Positions 1 through 8,202 of a DNA stretch of 64,000 nt are shown here, piece after piece. Each line of letters starts with the position of its first letter. The first letter of the stretch is position 1. Where the stretch lies: the NCBI RefSeq assembly GCF_006716485.1, contig NZ_VFPD01000001.1, positions 3,268,008-3,332,007 of the forward strand. The letters are read 5' to 3'. The notes below the pieces were generated by a model. It was not told where the DNA came from. It made no database searches and saw nothing but the letters and a program-made list of their open reading frames with translations. This DNA is from Chryseobacterium aquifrigidense (GTDB lineage: Bacteria > Bacteroidota > Bacteroidia > Flavobacteriales > Weeksellaceae). The position numbers and the translations under genes were made by a program.

Positions 1-310
1 CTTCTTTCTTTCTGAATCCTTGGATCAATTTCGCAGGAGCGTTTGCTGTTTCAGCAATCATTAACGCTGAGTTTCCTTTGAAAGATGGGAACATTTCAGA
101 GTAATCTACTCCTTCAATTTGCTCCATTGCTTTTTGTAAAAGTGTATTTTTTACAACTTTTACTTTGATATTTTGTTTGAAAGCCTGTCTTCTGAAATCT
201 GAAGATTTACCAGCGTTCAAACCTTCTAAATCTGCTACGTATACTACTTTTGCATCCTGAAGCAAATCTTTGATCTCTTGTATTGCTACAACTTTTTGGT
301 CTTTTGTCAT
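1..310 (-). CDS. rplJ: 50S ribosomal protein L10 (partial, C-terminus beyond window)
   Basis: Ribosomal protein L10 anchors the L7/L12 stalk on the large subunit. About 103 residues are visible, starting MTKDQKVVAIQEIKDLL and containing the L10-type stretch VVYVADLEGLNA followed by VKVVKNTLLQKAM. The gene runs off the left edge, so the C-terminal L7/L12-binding helix is not seen. It begins 17 bp after rplA, in the usual rplK-rplA-rplJ order, so it is probably co-transcribed with them. The ATG at 308-310 is the only good start. Confidence 0.95.
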   Translation of the reverse strand, partial: MTKDQKVVAIQEIKDLLQDAKVVYVADLEGLNAGKSSDFRRQAFKQNIKVKVVKNTLLQKAMEQIEGVDYSEMFPSFKGNSALMIAETANAPAKLIQGFRKKE

Positions 311-327
311 TGTCTTAAGGATTATTA

Positions 328-1020
328 TTAGTTAACAGATTTAGTATCAATTGCAATACCTGGGCTCATTGTAGAAGACAAATAGATGCTCTTCACATAA
401 GTTCCTTTAGCAGCAGTTGGTTTCATTTTGATCAATGTCTGGATTAATTCCTGAGCATTTTCTTTGATCTTAGCAGCATCGAAAGATACTTTACCAATAC
501 CAGCATGGATAATACCATACTTGTCTACTTTGAAATCAATTTTACCTGCTTTTACTTCAGTTACTGCTTTACCAATTTCCATTGTTACAGTTCCTGATTT
601 AGGGTTTGGCATTAAACCTCTTGGACCTAATACTCTACCTAATGGACCTAATTTACCCATTACAGCTGGCATTGTAACGATAACGTCAACATCTGTCCAA
701 CCTTCTTTGATTTTTTGTAAATATTCGTCAAGACCTACATAATCAGCACCAGCAGCTTTAGCTTCTGCTTCTTTATCTGGAGTTACAAGAGCTAATACTT
801 TAACATCTTTACCAGTACCGTGAGGAAGAGACACAACACCTCTTACCATTTGGTTTGCTTTTCTAGGGTCTACTCCTAATCTTACAGCGATATCTACAGA
901 AGCATCAAACTTTGTAGTGTTCACTTCTTTTACAAGAGCTGAACCTTCTTCAAGGTTATAGATTCTTCCTTTTTCTACTTTGCTTAAAGCTTCCTTTTGC
1001 TTTTTAGTTAATTTTGCCAT
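328..1020 (-). CDS. rplA: 50S ribosomal protein L1
   Basis: L1 forms the mobile stalk at the ribosomal E site and in many bacteria also represses its own operon. The 230-residue length is normal. The L1 signature lies near residues 121-141 and includes [17 protein letters not shown]. It starts 11 bp after rplK and is followed 17 bp later by rplJ, so all three are probably one transcript. Nothing is unusual in the coding sequence. A structured leader upstream of rplK is a candidate site for L1 feedback, which is inference. Confidence 0.98.
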   Translation of the reverse strand: MAKLTKKQKEALSKVEKGRIYNLEEGSALVKEVNTTKFDASVDIAVRLGVDPRKANQMVRGVVSLPHGTGKDVKVLALVTPDKEAEAKAAGADYVGLDEYLQKIKEGWTDVDVIVTMPAVMGKLGPLGRVLGPRGLMPNPKSGTVTMEIGKAVTEVKAGKIDFKVDKYGIIHAGIGKVSFDAAKIKENAQELIQTLIKMKPTAAKGTYVKSIYLSSTMSPGIAIDTKSVN

Positions 1021-1031
1021 TTCTTTAGGTT

Positions 1032-1475
1032 TTAAGCGTTAGTTGGTTTAGTTCCTGTTACTCTTAATCCCATAGATCTAGCAGTACCTGCAACCATAGA
1101 AAGAGCAGAGTCCATTGTAAAACAGTTAAGATCCGCCATTTTATCTTCGGCGATTTTCTTTACTTGTTCCCAAGTTACAGAACCTACTTTGTTTCTGTTT
1201 GGTTCACCAGAACCTCCCTTGATTTTAGCTGCATCCATTAACTGGATTGCTGCAGGTGGAGTTTTAATAACGAATTCAAAAGATTTGTCTTCGTATACTG
1301 TAATTACTACAGGTAAAACTTGCCCTGGCTTATCTTGGGTTCTTCCGTTAAATTGCTTACAAAACTCCATGATGTTCACACCTGCAGAACCCAATGCTGG
1401 ACCTACTGGTGGAGAAGGGTTAGCTGCGCCACCTTTCACCTGAAGCTTTACCATTTTAAAGACTTTCTTAGCCAT
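1032..1475 (-). CDS. rplK: 50S ribosomal protein L11
   Basis: L11 is part of the GTPase-associated centre of the large subunit. The protein has 147 residues with the expected proline-rich N-terminal stretch ([19 protein letters not shown], about residues 17-35) and the C-terminal rRNA-binding domain ending GLRVTGTKP. It is the first gene of rplK-rplA-rplJ. Instead of following nusG directly, as in most bacteria, it is separated from nusG by about 2.7 kb carrying three secreted proteins, and it has its own promoter-like element at 1573-1602. Confidence 0.98.
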   Translation of the reverse strand: MAKKVFKMVKLQVKGGAANPSPPVGPALGSAGVNIMEFCKQFNGRTQDKPGQVLPVVITVYEDKSFEFVIKTPPAAIQLMDAAKIKGGSGEPNRNKVGSVTWEQVKKIAEDKMADLNCFTMDSALSMVAGTARSMGLRVTGTKPTNA

Positions 1476-1529
1476 TGTTTGTTTTTTAAATTTGAATAAT
1501 TAATGAGTTTGGAAGCATTTATTATTCAG

Positions 1530-1560
1530 TAGGTTATGCACTCACATAACAATAAACCTA
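1530..1560 (-). promoter_or_regulatory. Structured leader hairpin upstream of rplK
   Basis: On the minus strand an outer UAGG/CCUA stem and an inner UUAUG/CAUAA stem stack around a 6-nt loop, with a 7-nt one-sided bulge (UUUAUUG). It would sit at the very 5' end of the rplK mRNA, given the promoter at 1573-1602. Two short helices separated by an asymmetric loop are reminiscent of ribosomal-protein autoregulatory sites. That this one binds L1 is inference. Confidence 0.35.
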
Positions 1561-1572
1561 CTTTTTGGACTG

Positions 1573-1602
1573 CAAAAGTATAAAATATTTTTGAAATAGC
1601 AA
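1573..1602 (-). promoter_or_regulatory. Flavobacterial-type promoter of rplK-rplA-rplJ
   Basis: The minus strand reads TTG, 19 bp, then TACTTTTG, a match to the known Bacteroidota primary-sigma consensus (TTG / TAnnTTTG). It lies about 100 bp upstream of the rplK start. The same TTG-N19-TAnnTTTG layout is found upstream of rpsU in this window. Confidence 0.6.
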
Positions 1603-1687
1603 ACGGAAATTGCTGATTTTTAAAAAGTTTTAAAAAAATAAATCAATCCCCATTATTGTATCATTAAAAATTCCTGCCTAAAAACAA

Positions 1688-1716
1688 AAACGGTTATTTG
1701 TATTAAATAACCGTTT
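1688..1716 (-). terminator. Terminator after the three-paralogue cluster
   Basis: A perfect 12-bp inverted repeat (AAACGGTTATTT, loop GTATT, AAATAACCGTTT) lies about 30 bp past the stop codon of the last paralogue. In the minus direction it is followed by a U-rich stretch. It separates the inserted cluster from rplK. Confidence 0.7.
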
Positions 1717-1742
1717 CAAAATATTTTAAAAGGAAAGACTGA

Positions 1743-2411
1743 TTAAAAACCGGAAGGTCTGTTAATTGTTTTTGCAGAACCGTCATTTCCACCAAGATCA
1801 TCATTGATATCGTTTATATTTTGTTTTTCAATTAATCTTCTGTAGGCCATCAGATAAAGGTCAACAGTAAAGTTGTTATATACTCTTGATGGTGTAGTAG
1901 AGTTTGTGGCAATAATTCTGCTGTCAGTAAATCTTGCTCTTACGTGCCATGTTCCATTACTTTTGAAGGCAACAACATCAGGTGATCCCTGCTTGTTGTC
2001 ATTCACTCCGTTATCTCCATAATCAAGCATAACGTTAGTAGTTCCGTCATTCAGTTTGAATGAATAGTTGTGAAGGATAACCAAAAAATTGTTTGCATCA
2101 ATTTTGGTATCATAATCTGCTATTCCTGTTCCGGATACTCCGGTAAGAGTAAGCTTAAGATAATTGAACAGTCCGCTGCTTTCCAAAGCGGGATCATACA
2201 ATTGCAAAGCATTCTGAGAAGTTGCTAAAAAGCTACCACCCGTCAACGTAGGTTCTCCCGGATTTCTTAAATACAGAGAATTCGTATAGGTTTTTCCATT
2301 AACATCAAGTGTTTCTGTAGGATTAGCGGTATTCACCCCTACTTTTCCTTTCTGGGCATTCAAAACCATCCCAAGGCACATGATTATTGTGATATAAATT
2401 TTTCTTTTCAT
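1743..2411 (-). CDS. Secreted protein with VGxNTxxP N-terminal motif (paralogue 3 of 3)
   Basis: The protein has 222 residues. It has an N-terminal signal peptide ending near LNAQKG, then GVNTANPTETLDVNGK, a motif common at the start of Bacteroidota surface or tail-fibre-like proteins. The middle holds NFLVILHNYSF and NGTWHVRARF, which align by eye with the two upstream paralogues. The tail is rich in Asn, Asp and Gly. It is the last gene of a three-gene run (7 bp after the previous gene) with a terminator behind it. I do not recognise a specific function. No catalytic motif and no T9SS sorting domain are visible. Export to the periplasm or surface is inferred from the signal peptide. Confidence 0.75.
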   Translation of the reverse strand: MKRKIYITIIMCLGMVLNAQKGKVGVNTANPTETLDVNGKTYTNSLYLRNPGEPTLTGGSFLATSQNALQLYDPALESSGLFNYLKLTLTGVSGTGIADYDTKIDANNFLVILHNYSFKLNDGTTNVMLDYGDNGVNDNKQGSPDVVAFKSNGTWHVRARFTDSRIIATNSTTPSRVYNNFTVDLYLMAYRRLIEKQNINDINDDLGGNDGSAKTINRPSGF

Positions 2412-2418
2412 AGTTTTT

Positions 2419-3066
2419 TTATTGAAGCCCTAAAGGCGTATTGGTTGATACTCCTGAATATCCCGGTGAAGCAGATGCTGAAACAGAACCATTAAAAGTT
2501 CCCCAGTCTTTAACTAATGATTTTTCAAAAACATTTAAGGTAAGTGTCCACGTTCCATTGATGGAAGAAACCGTTCCTGCTCCTTTAAAAGCTAAATTAA
2601 TAGCATGATATTTTTTACCTCCACTGCTTACCTGCGTAATTTCAGTTGAATAGGAACCATAAGATTTTGGATTGGTAGTTGTATTCGCTGCCGAAACCGC
2701 TCCTGTAAAAACAGCACCTGTAATTGCCACAACATATTTACTCGCATCTAATCCTGTATTGAGATTTACAACTTCATCCTGTCTCACATTTTTCAATACA
2801 ACATTATACATATTTACAGGCGCTACATTACGGAGCGATATATCCAGCAGCTTCACCTTACCTACCGGTGAAGTATCTTTTGATCGGGTAAGAAGAAGAT
2901 AGTTTCCGCTTGCCTTTGTATTTTCAGTATCTATTAAATAAGATTCCACTAATGTTTCCCCTTCAACATCCAATGTTCCTTTAGGTGTTGTAGTATTTAT
3001 TCCTACTTGTGCATGTAAGCTTAAAGCGGCAAAACCCGTGAAAAGTATTGCAATAATTTTTTTCAT
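2419..3066 (-). CDS. Secreted protein with VGINTxTP N-terminal motif (paralogue 2 of 3)
   Basis: The protein has 215 residues. The signal peptide is about residues 1-19 and ends LSLHAQ. It is followed by VGINTTTPKGTLDVEGE and then beta-rich sequence. KYVVAITGAVF and GTWTLTLNVFEKSLVKDW match the corresponding stretches of the upstream paralogue (KFLVVISSFGF and GVWTLNLLVFDRSYAKDF). The gene starts 11 bp after the first paralogue and is almost certainly co-transcribed. Function is unknown. The shared architecture suggests recent duplication followed by divergence of small exported beta-proteins. Confidence 0.75.
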   Translation of the reverse strand: MKKIIAILFTGFAALSLHAQVGINTTTPKGTLDVEGETLVESYLIDTENTKASGNYLLLTRSKDTSPVGKVKLLDISLRNVAPVNMYNVVLKNVRQDEVVNLNTGLDASKYVVAITGAVFTGAVSAANTTTNPKSYGSYSTEITQVSSGGKKYHAINLAFKGAGTVSSINGTWTLTLNVFEKSLVKDWGTFNGSVSASASPGYSGVSTNTPLGLQ

Positions 3067-3077
3067 AATGTATGTTT

Positions 3078-3698
3078 TTATTGAATTAATGGAGCTGTTG
3101 CTGCACCAGTAGTTGAACCATTAAGGTTTTGTGTTGAATTAAAATCTTTGGCATATGATCTGTCAAACACCAGTAAGTTAAGTGTCCACACTCCTGTAGG
3201 GAAAGAATTATCGGGAGAAAATCCCTGGTAATCGGCTTTAAGCTTCCACGTTCCTCCTGACGAGTACGCAAAGATCTGAGGCATTGGAGTAAGCCAGTCT
3301 GCAGAATACGTTCTTGTGGGCTGTGTAAATCCAAAAGAAGAAATTACCACCAAAAATTTGCTGGAATTGATCTTTGTATCAAATTGGTTTACCCAATCTT
3401 TGTCTGTAGGATCACAGGTAATCTTGAACTGAATAAGGTTAATAGGTGCCGGTGAATTAGGTACAAAAGAATCATTATACGCTGTAATTTTGTTTTCCGG
3501 TGCCGGAGATTTAATAATGAAAGTGTAATTCTCATCCGCTTTCAGTTTTTCCAGGGGTTGTTTAAAAACAATTCCTGATGTCTTCATTGTACCATTTACG
3601 GTAAGTTCTTTTTCTGGAGTCGCAGTATTGATACCAACCTGCGCACTCACGAGCACAGATGTGCCCACCAGAGTGATCATCGAAATAATTTTTGTCAT
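3078..3698 (-). CDS. Secreted protein with VGINTxTP N-terminal motif (paralogue 1 of 3)
   Basis: The protein has 206 residues and is first of the three-gene run. The signal peptide ends VLVSAQ near residue 20 and is followed by VGINTATPEKELTVNG. Further on are KFLVVISSFGF, GGTWKLKADY and GVWTLNLLVFDRS, which are shared in pattern with the two genes downstream. It has its own promoter-like element at 3758-3785 and is separated from nusG by a terminator, so the run is an independent unit inside the translation gene block. No function is recognised. Confidence 0.75.
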   Translation of the reverse strand: MTKIISMITLVGTSVLVSAQVGINTATPEKELTVNGTMKTSGIVFKQPLEKLKADENYTFIIKSPAPENKITAYNDSFVPNSPAPINLIQFKITCDPTDKDWVNQFDTKINSSKFLVVISSFGFTQPTRTYSADWLTPMPQIFAYSSGGTWKLKADYQGFSPDNSFPTGVWTLNLLVFDRSYAKDFNSTQNLNGSTTGAATAPLIQ

Positions 3699-3757
3699 TG
3701 AGTTATGTGTTTATAAAACTTGTGTTTTGAGTGGCTGATCCGAATTTTATTTTTATT

Positions 3758-3785
3758 TAAACATACAATATTGATACATCTGCAA
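3758..3785 (-). promoter_or_regulatory. Promoter-like element of the three-paralogue cluster
   Basis: The minus strand reads TTG, 17 bp, then TATGTTTA, close to the Bacteroidota consensus TTG-N17-19-TAnnTTTG. It lies about 60 bp upstream of the first paralogue's start codon. Confidence 0.4.
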
Positions 3786-4148
3786 CCAGTGTATGAAATA
3801 AATAAAATAAAATTTTGTGGATAAGTTAACAGCTTGGTTGCAAGAAGCATGCCATCTGACGGTGAATTAAATCATTAAGAAGAATCCAATCTATAAAAAG
3901 CGTGCATGTTCACGATGAAGTGATAATTTAACAGCCATAAAGTTCTTGATAGAAGTAGTCAGCAGACTAATGAAATCTGCATTTCAGTAAAGGAACTTTA
4001 ATAAACTTAAAAAAACTCTAACTACAGGGAAAAATATAAAGATTGAATTTCAATATTTCATTATGAGGTAATGGAATTAGACAGCTATTTGTTGAAAAGT
4101 AACTGGGAAGCCATTACCATCATCTATCTGAAAAGGATATTAATAAAA

Positions 4149-4173
4149 AAAGACCGCTTTAAAAGCAGTCTTT
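4149..4173 (-). terminator. Terminator after nusG
   Basis: AAAGAC-c-GCTTT pairs with AAAGC-a-GTCTTT about 25 bp past the nusG stop, and a run of U follows in the minus direction. This ends the secE-nusG transcript before the inserted paralogues and rplK. Confidence 0.65.
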
Positions 4174-4196
4174 CTTATATTTTTATAAGTAATGTA

Positions 4197-4739
4197 TTAT
4201 ACTTTTTCTACTTGCATGTAGCTCAATTCCATTGGAGTTTTTCTACCGAAGATCAATACAGAAACTTCAATTTTCTTTTTGTCTTCAAGAATCTTCTCAA
4301 CTGTACCATTGAATCCGTTGAAAGGTCCATCGATTACTTTAACGTTTTCACCTACGATATAAGGGATCTCAACATCACTTGCAAATTCTGAAAGTTCATC
4401 CATTCTTCCAAGCATTCTGTTTACCTCTGATTTTCTCATTGGAACAGGATCACCACCTTTCGTTAAACTTAAGAAAGAGATAACTCCAGGGATATTTTTA
4501 ATAACGTGAGGAATCTCTCCCATCAGGTCAGCTTCAATCATCAGGTAGCCAGGATAGTAAGGTCTTTCTTTAGGAACTTTTTTACCGTTTCTAATCTGGA
4601 TCACCTTTTCCATAGGAATAACCACTTGAGTAACGTACTGCTCAAACCCTAAACGTTTGATTTCTGTCTCAATATAGTTTTTCACTTTATTTTCCTGTCC
4701 GCTGATTGCTTTCAGCACATACCATTTCAATTCGCTCAT
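4197..4739 (-). CDS. nusG: Transcription termination/antitermination factor NusG
   Basis: NusG binds RNA polymerase, increases processivity and couples to Rho or ribosomal S10. The protein has 180 residues. The NGN domain (residues 1-110) opens ELKWYVLKAISGQENKV and contains YPGYLMIEA. The C-terminal KOW domain (from about 125) contains GENVKVIDGPFNGFNG. It lies 19 bp after secE as in most bacteria. Unlike the usual order, rplK does not follow immediately, and a terminator and three unrelated genes intervene. Confidence 0.97.
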   Translation of the reverse strand: MSELKWYVLKAISGQENKVKNYIETEIKRLGFEQYVTQVVIPMEKVIQIRNGKKVPKERPYYPGYLMIEADLMGEIPHVIKNIPGVISFLSLTKGGDPVPMRKSEVNRMLGRMDELSEFASDVEIPYIVGENVKVIDGPFNGFNGTVEKILEDKKKIEVSVLIFGRKTPMELSYMQVEKV

Positions 4740-4758
4740 TATGGAAAATACTTAATTA

Positions 4759-4965
4759 TTAATTGAACAAGTTGATTAGCATTCCTATTATGTTGCTGAT
4801 TGCTTTTGAAAACAATTCATCAACTCCAAAGGTAAATAAAGCCAGAATAACTGTCGCAATAGTCACTACAATTGTAGAAGACTGAAGGTCAGCCCATTTT
4901 GGCCATTCAACTTTATGTCTGAATTCGTTATAAGAACCTTTTAAAAAATCGATAAATGAACTCAT
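4759..4965 (-). CDS. secE: Preprotein translocase subunit SecE
   Basis: SecE is the small essential clamp subunit of the SecYEG channel in the inner membrane. The protein has 68 residues, an amphipathic segment (YNEFRHKVEWPKWADLQSS) and one transmembrane helix at about residues 29-50. This is the short single-helix form typical of most bacteria outside the gamma-proteobacteria. It lies between tRNA-Trp and nusG, its conserved position. Confidence 0.95.
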   Translation of the reverse strand: MSSFIDFLKGSYNEFRHKVEWPKWADLQSSTIVVTIATVILALFTFGVDELFSKAISNIIGMLINLFN

Positions 4966-4977
4966 AATTTATATTTG

Positions 4978-5048
4978 CACGGGCACAAGGATTCGAACCC
5001 TGATCAACGGTTTTGGAGACCGGTATCCTACCATTGGACGATGCCCGT
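4978..5048 (-). tRNA. tRNA-Trp (CCA)
   Basis: The minus strand folds into a cloverleaf. The 7-bp acceptor ACGGGCA/TGCCCGT is perfect, U8 is present, the anticodon loop CUCCAAA gives CCA, the T-loop is TTCGAAT and the discriminator is G. The 27-43 pair is a mismatch. CCA is not fully encoded. It sits between tuf and secE, the conserved location. Confidence 0.95.
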
Positions 5049-5052
5049 AGTT

Positions 5053-5094
5053 AAAAAAAGCTCCGTAAAGAGTGTTCCTTACGGAAGCTTTTTT
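5053..5094 (-). terminator. Terminator after tuf
   Basis: AAAAAAGCTTCCGTAA and TTACGGAGCTTTTTTT (minus strand) form a strong stem with an interior mismatch and U tail, about 20 bp past the tuf stop and just before tRNA-Trp. It probably separates tuf mRNA from the tRNA-Trp/secE/nusG transcript or acts as a processing hairpin. Confidence 0.65.
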
Positions 5095-5113
5095 ATATTG
5101 TTTTAGATGTGAA

Positions 5114-6301
5114 TTAGTCGATGATTTCAGTTACCTGACCTGCACCTACTGTTCTACCACCTTCTCTGATCGCGAATCTAAGACCCTCGTTAAGAGCGAT
5201 TGGCTGAAGTAATTCAACAGTGATTGTTAAGTTATCACCAGGCATTACCATTTCTACACCTTCTGGTAAGAAGATTTCACCTGTAACGTCAGTAGTTCTT
5301 ACGTAGAACTGAGGACGGTACTTGTTGTGGAATGGAGTGTGACGTCCACCTTCTTCTTTAGAAAGGATATAAACCTCAGCTTTGAATTTTTTGTGTGGCT
5401 TAACTGAATCTTTCTTAGCGATAACCATACCTCTCTTGATGTCAGTTTTTTCAATACCTCTCAACAATAGACCTACGTTATCACCAGCTTCACCTCTGTC
5501 TAGGATTTTTCTGAACATCTCAACCCCTGTAATAGTAGAAGTTAATTTTTCATCACCCATACCTACGATATCAACTGGATCACCAGTGTTGATAACACCA
5601 GCCTCGATTCTACCAGTTGCTACAGTACCTCTACCTGTAATAGAGAATACGTCTTCGATTGGCATCAAGAATGGCTTATCCTGATCTCTAACAGGCTGCT
5701 CGATCCAAGTATCAACTGCATCCATCAATTCTTCAACAGTCTTAACCCACTTCTCGTCTCCGTTAAGAGCACCAAGAGCAGATCCCTGGATTACTGGAGA
5801 GTTATCTCCGTCATATTCGTAAGTAGATAATAAATCTCTAAGTTCAAGTTCAACAAGCTCTAAAAGCTCAGCATCATCCACCATATCAACTTTGTTCATG
5901 AAAACAACGATTCTTGGTACGTTTACCTGACGGCAAAGTAGGATGTGCTCTCTAGTTTGAGGCATTGGTCCATCAGTTGCAGCACATACTAAGATCGCTC
6001 CATCCATCTGAGCAGCACCAGTTACCATGTTCTTAACATAGTCGGCGTGACCTGGACAGTCAACGTGTGCATAGTGTCTGTTTTCAGTTTCGTACTCGAT
6101 GTGAGCTGTATTAATAGTGATACCTCTTTCTTTTTCTTCTGGAGCAGAGTCAATAGCAGAGAAGTCTTTTTTCTCAGCAAGACCTTTGTTAGCTAATACA
6201 CTACTGATAGCTGCAGTAAGTGTAGTTTTACCATGGTCAACGTGACCAATAGTACCAATGTTCAAGTGTGGTTTGTTACGATTAAACGTTTCCTTTGCCA
6301 T
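5114..6301 (-). CDS. tuf: Translation elongation factor Tu
   Basis: EF-Tu is the GTPase that delivers aminoacyl-tRNA to the ribosome. The protein has 395 residues. The G1 loop [11 protein letters not shown] is near residues 19-29, followed by the DCPGHADY (G3) and NKVDMVD (G4) motifs and two beta-barrel domains. It is one of the most conserved genes in the window. In many bacteria it lies right behind the tRNA cluster Thr-Tyr-Gly-Thr. Here that cluster is about 10 kb away at 16.2-17.1 kb. Confidence 0.99.
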   Translation of the reverse strand: MAKETFNRNKPHLNIGTIGHVDHGKTTLTAAISSVLANKGLAEKKDFSAIDSAPEEKERGITINTAHIEYETENRHYAHVDCPGHADYVKNMVTGAAQMDGAILVCAATDGPMPQTREHILLCRQVNVPRIVVFMNKVDMVDDAELLELVELELRDLLSTYEYDGDNSPVIQGSALGALNGDEKWVKTVEELMDAVDTWIEQPVRDQDKPFLMPIEDVFSITGRGTVATGRIEAGVINTGDPVDIVGMGDEKLTSTITGVEMFRKILDRGEAGDNVGLLLRGIEKTDIKRGMVIAKKDSVKPHKKFKAEVYILSKEEGGRHTPFHNKYRPQFYVRTTDVTGEIFLPEGVEMVMPGDNLTITVELLQPIALNEGLRFAIREGGRTVGAGQVTEIID

Positions 6302-6622
6302 GATTTAAAATTATTTATTTATTGTTTTTCAAATTTTCGGTGTGCAAATATAATGAATTTTTAAATACCAAAAACTTTTTATTAAAAAAACTTTCAATAT
6401 TCTCATCCAGTGAAGGACAAACCTTATATTTCAACGTATTGAGACTGCAAATTTACACATTTTTCCGGATTGAAAAAATCCTTAGAAATGTTTTATTAAA
6501 AATAAGAACTATCTCGTTAATTATTAATACAATATACAAGAAAAAAAACTGATCATTCTGCTCGCAAATCCATTCTTACTTTTTTCTCGTACATATAAAA
6601 ATAACAACTAAAAATTAATATT
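6302..6622. other. Intergenic region tuf / DUF4394 gene
   Basis: This AT-rich divergent region of about 320 bp holds the tuf promoter-like element and further minus-strand TAnnTTTG-like boxes (for example 6448-6455). The open frame at 6322-6552 is low-complexity and is not considered a gene. Confidence 0.5.
6345..6371 (-). promoter_or_regulatory. Promoter-like element of tuf
   Basis: The minus strand reads TTG, 16 bp, then TATATTTG, about 45 bp upstream of the tuf start. It matches the flavobacterial promoter form with slightly short spacing. Confidence 0.45.
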
Positions 6623-8122
6623 ATGAGAAAACTACTACACATGTTTTGGGCTCTGATAGCCATTACAACCCTGTTTTCGTGTGATAATTCAGATGAAAAC
6701 ATGATGTCAGAAAATATACCTCAGGGTCCGGATCTTATGGTATATGGAATAACTGCCATGAATGAGCTGGTTTATTTTAATTCCAACAATCCAAAAACTT
6801 TCACCTCAAAAACAACGGTAACAGGTGTTGCCTCTGGAGAAAAATTGCTGAGCATAGATTTCAGACCTGCTACAGGAGAGTTATATGCTTTATCAAATGC
6901 AAGCAAATTATATATTATCAATGTATCCAATGCTTCAGCAAGAATGGTAGGTTCAACAGCATTTACTCCCTCAATATCAGGAGCAATTGCTTCTATTGAT
7001 TTCAACCCTACTGTTGATAGAATTCGTTTAGTAAGTAATACCGGACAAAATCTGCGTTTACATCCGGAAACGGGAGCTGCTGCATCTACGGATATCAATA
7101 TTAACGGAACAGGAAACCCTTCCATAACAGGAATAGCCTACACCAACGGTAAAGCAGGGGCTGCCACTACTGTGTTATATGATATTGATCCGATGCTGGG
7201 AAAATTATACAAGCAAGATCCTCCCAATAATGGAACTTTAGTAGAGGTTGGAAATCTTGGAACGACTTTTACAGGACAATCTGCTTTTGACATCAAATAT
7301 GATAACAGTACTGCTCTTTTAGCATTCAATGATAAATTACATATTCTGGATCTGAATAATGGTAAAATAACCTCAATAGGATCACTCCAGCAGGGAATCA
7401 TTGATATTGCCATTCCTACAGAACCGGTAGCTTATGCCATTGACAATTCAAATAATCTTCAGATTTTCAATCCCAACAATCCTATGCCTGTTTCTAAAAC
7501 AGTGGCCGGATTACAAAGCGGTGAGAGTATTTTAGGCATAGATTTCCGTCCTGCGAACGGACAATTGTATGCTTTGGGAAGCTCAAGCAGAATCTATACA
7601 ATTAACTTAGGCACAGGTGCCGCTACTGCTGTGGGAGCATCTCCATTTTCTACCTTGCTTTCAGGCACCGATTTTGGTTTTGACTTCAATCCAACAGTTG
7701 ACAGGATAAGAGTAGTAAGTAATACAGGACAAAATCTCCGTCTGAATCCTAACGATGGAACAATTGCTGCTGCAGATCTTACACTGAATCCGGGAAGTCC
7801 AATGATAAGTGCAGCGGCCTATACCAACAATTTTGCCGGAGCTACCTCAACTACCTTATTTGTGATTGATCATAATACTGATAAATTATATCAGCAAAAC
7901 CCACCCAATAACGGAACTTTAGTTGAAACAGGTTCTTTGGGAATCAACATTACCAATGCTAATGGTTTTGATATTGGAAGTATGAGCCAAAAGGCTTACT
8001 TAATAGCATCTGTAGGTTTATCTACAAAAATTTACTCTATTAATACAATGACAGGAGCAGCCACTTCTGTTTCCGATTATCCCAATACCGTAAAAGCTTT
8101 TACACTGGGATTAGGATTTTAA
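6623..8122 (+). CDS. DUF4394 domain-containing lipoprotein (two tandem domains)
   Basis: The protein has 499 residues. A lipoprotein signal peptide ends TTLFSC, with Cys at about residue 20. Two DUF4394-type beta-propeller-like halves follow, roughly 40-265 and 270-499. Each contains a GxxxLLxIDFRPA-type start, an FNPTVDRIRxVSNTGQNLRL block and a LYxQxPPNNGTLVExGxLG block. DUF4394 proteins have no assigned biochemical role that I know of. The strong internal repeat shows duplication of an ancestral single domain. The gene is monocistronic, diverges from tuf and faces the czcA gene across a shared terminator. The start is the ATG that gives a proper lipoprotein signal. Confidence 0.85.
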   Translation: MRKLLHMFWALIAITTLFSCDNSDENMMSENIPQGPDLMVYGITAMNELVYFNSNNPKTFTSKTTVTGVASGEKLLSIDFRPATGELYALSNASKLYIINVSNASARMVGSTAFTPSISGAIASIDFNPTVDRIRLVSNTGQNLRLHPETGAAASTDININGTGNPSITGIAYTNGKAGAATTVLYDIDPMLGKLYKQDPPNNGTLVEVGNLGTTFTGQSAFDIKYDNSTALLAFNDKLHILDLNNGKITSIGSLQQGIIDIAIPTEPVAYAIDNSNNLQIFNPNNPMPVSKTVAGLQSGESILGIDFRPANGQLYALGSSSRIYTINLGTGAATAVGASPFSTLLSGTDFGFDFNPTVDRIRVVSNTGQNLRLNPNDGTIAAADLTLNPGSPMISAAAYTNNFAGATSTTLFVIDHNTDKLYQQNPPNNGTLVETGSLGINITNANGFDIGSMSQKAYLIASVGLSTKIYSINTMTGAATSVSDYPNTVKAFTLGLGF

Positions 8123-8147
8123 ACTCATTCTTTATTTCAATAATCGA

Positions 8148-8178
8148 GAAGCGCGGAAAACAAAGTTTTCCGCGCTTC
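8148..8178. terminator. Bidirectional terminator between DUF4394 gene and czcA
   Basis: A perfect 14-bp GC-rich inverted repeat (GAAGCGCGGAAAAC, loop AAA, then its complement) lies between two convergent genes, 25 bp from each stop. It can terminate both transcripts. Confidence 0.85.
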
Positions 8179-8202
8179 TTACTAATATAAATGAAAGATA
8201 AT

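Larger units (their letters stand above)
3699..4196. other. Intergenic region between the paralogue cluster and nusG
   Basis: This stretch of about 500 bp is AT-rich. It holds the nusG terminator at 4149-4173 and a promoter-like element at 3758-3785. An open frame on the plus strand (4071-4391) runs into nusG antisense and has no coding character. No gene is supported here. Confidence 0.6.

Noticed and set aside
6322..6552. 76-codon frame upstream of the DUF4394 gene
   Set aside because: Low-complexity AT-rich DNA containing the tuf promoter. No start signal or family likeness.
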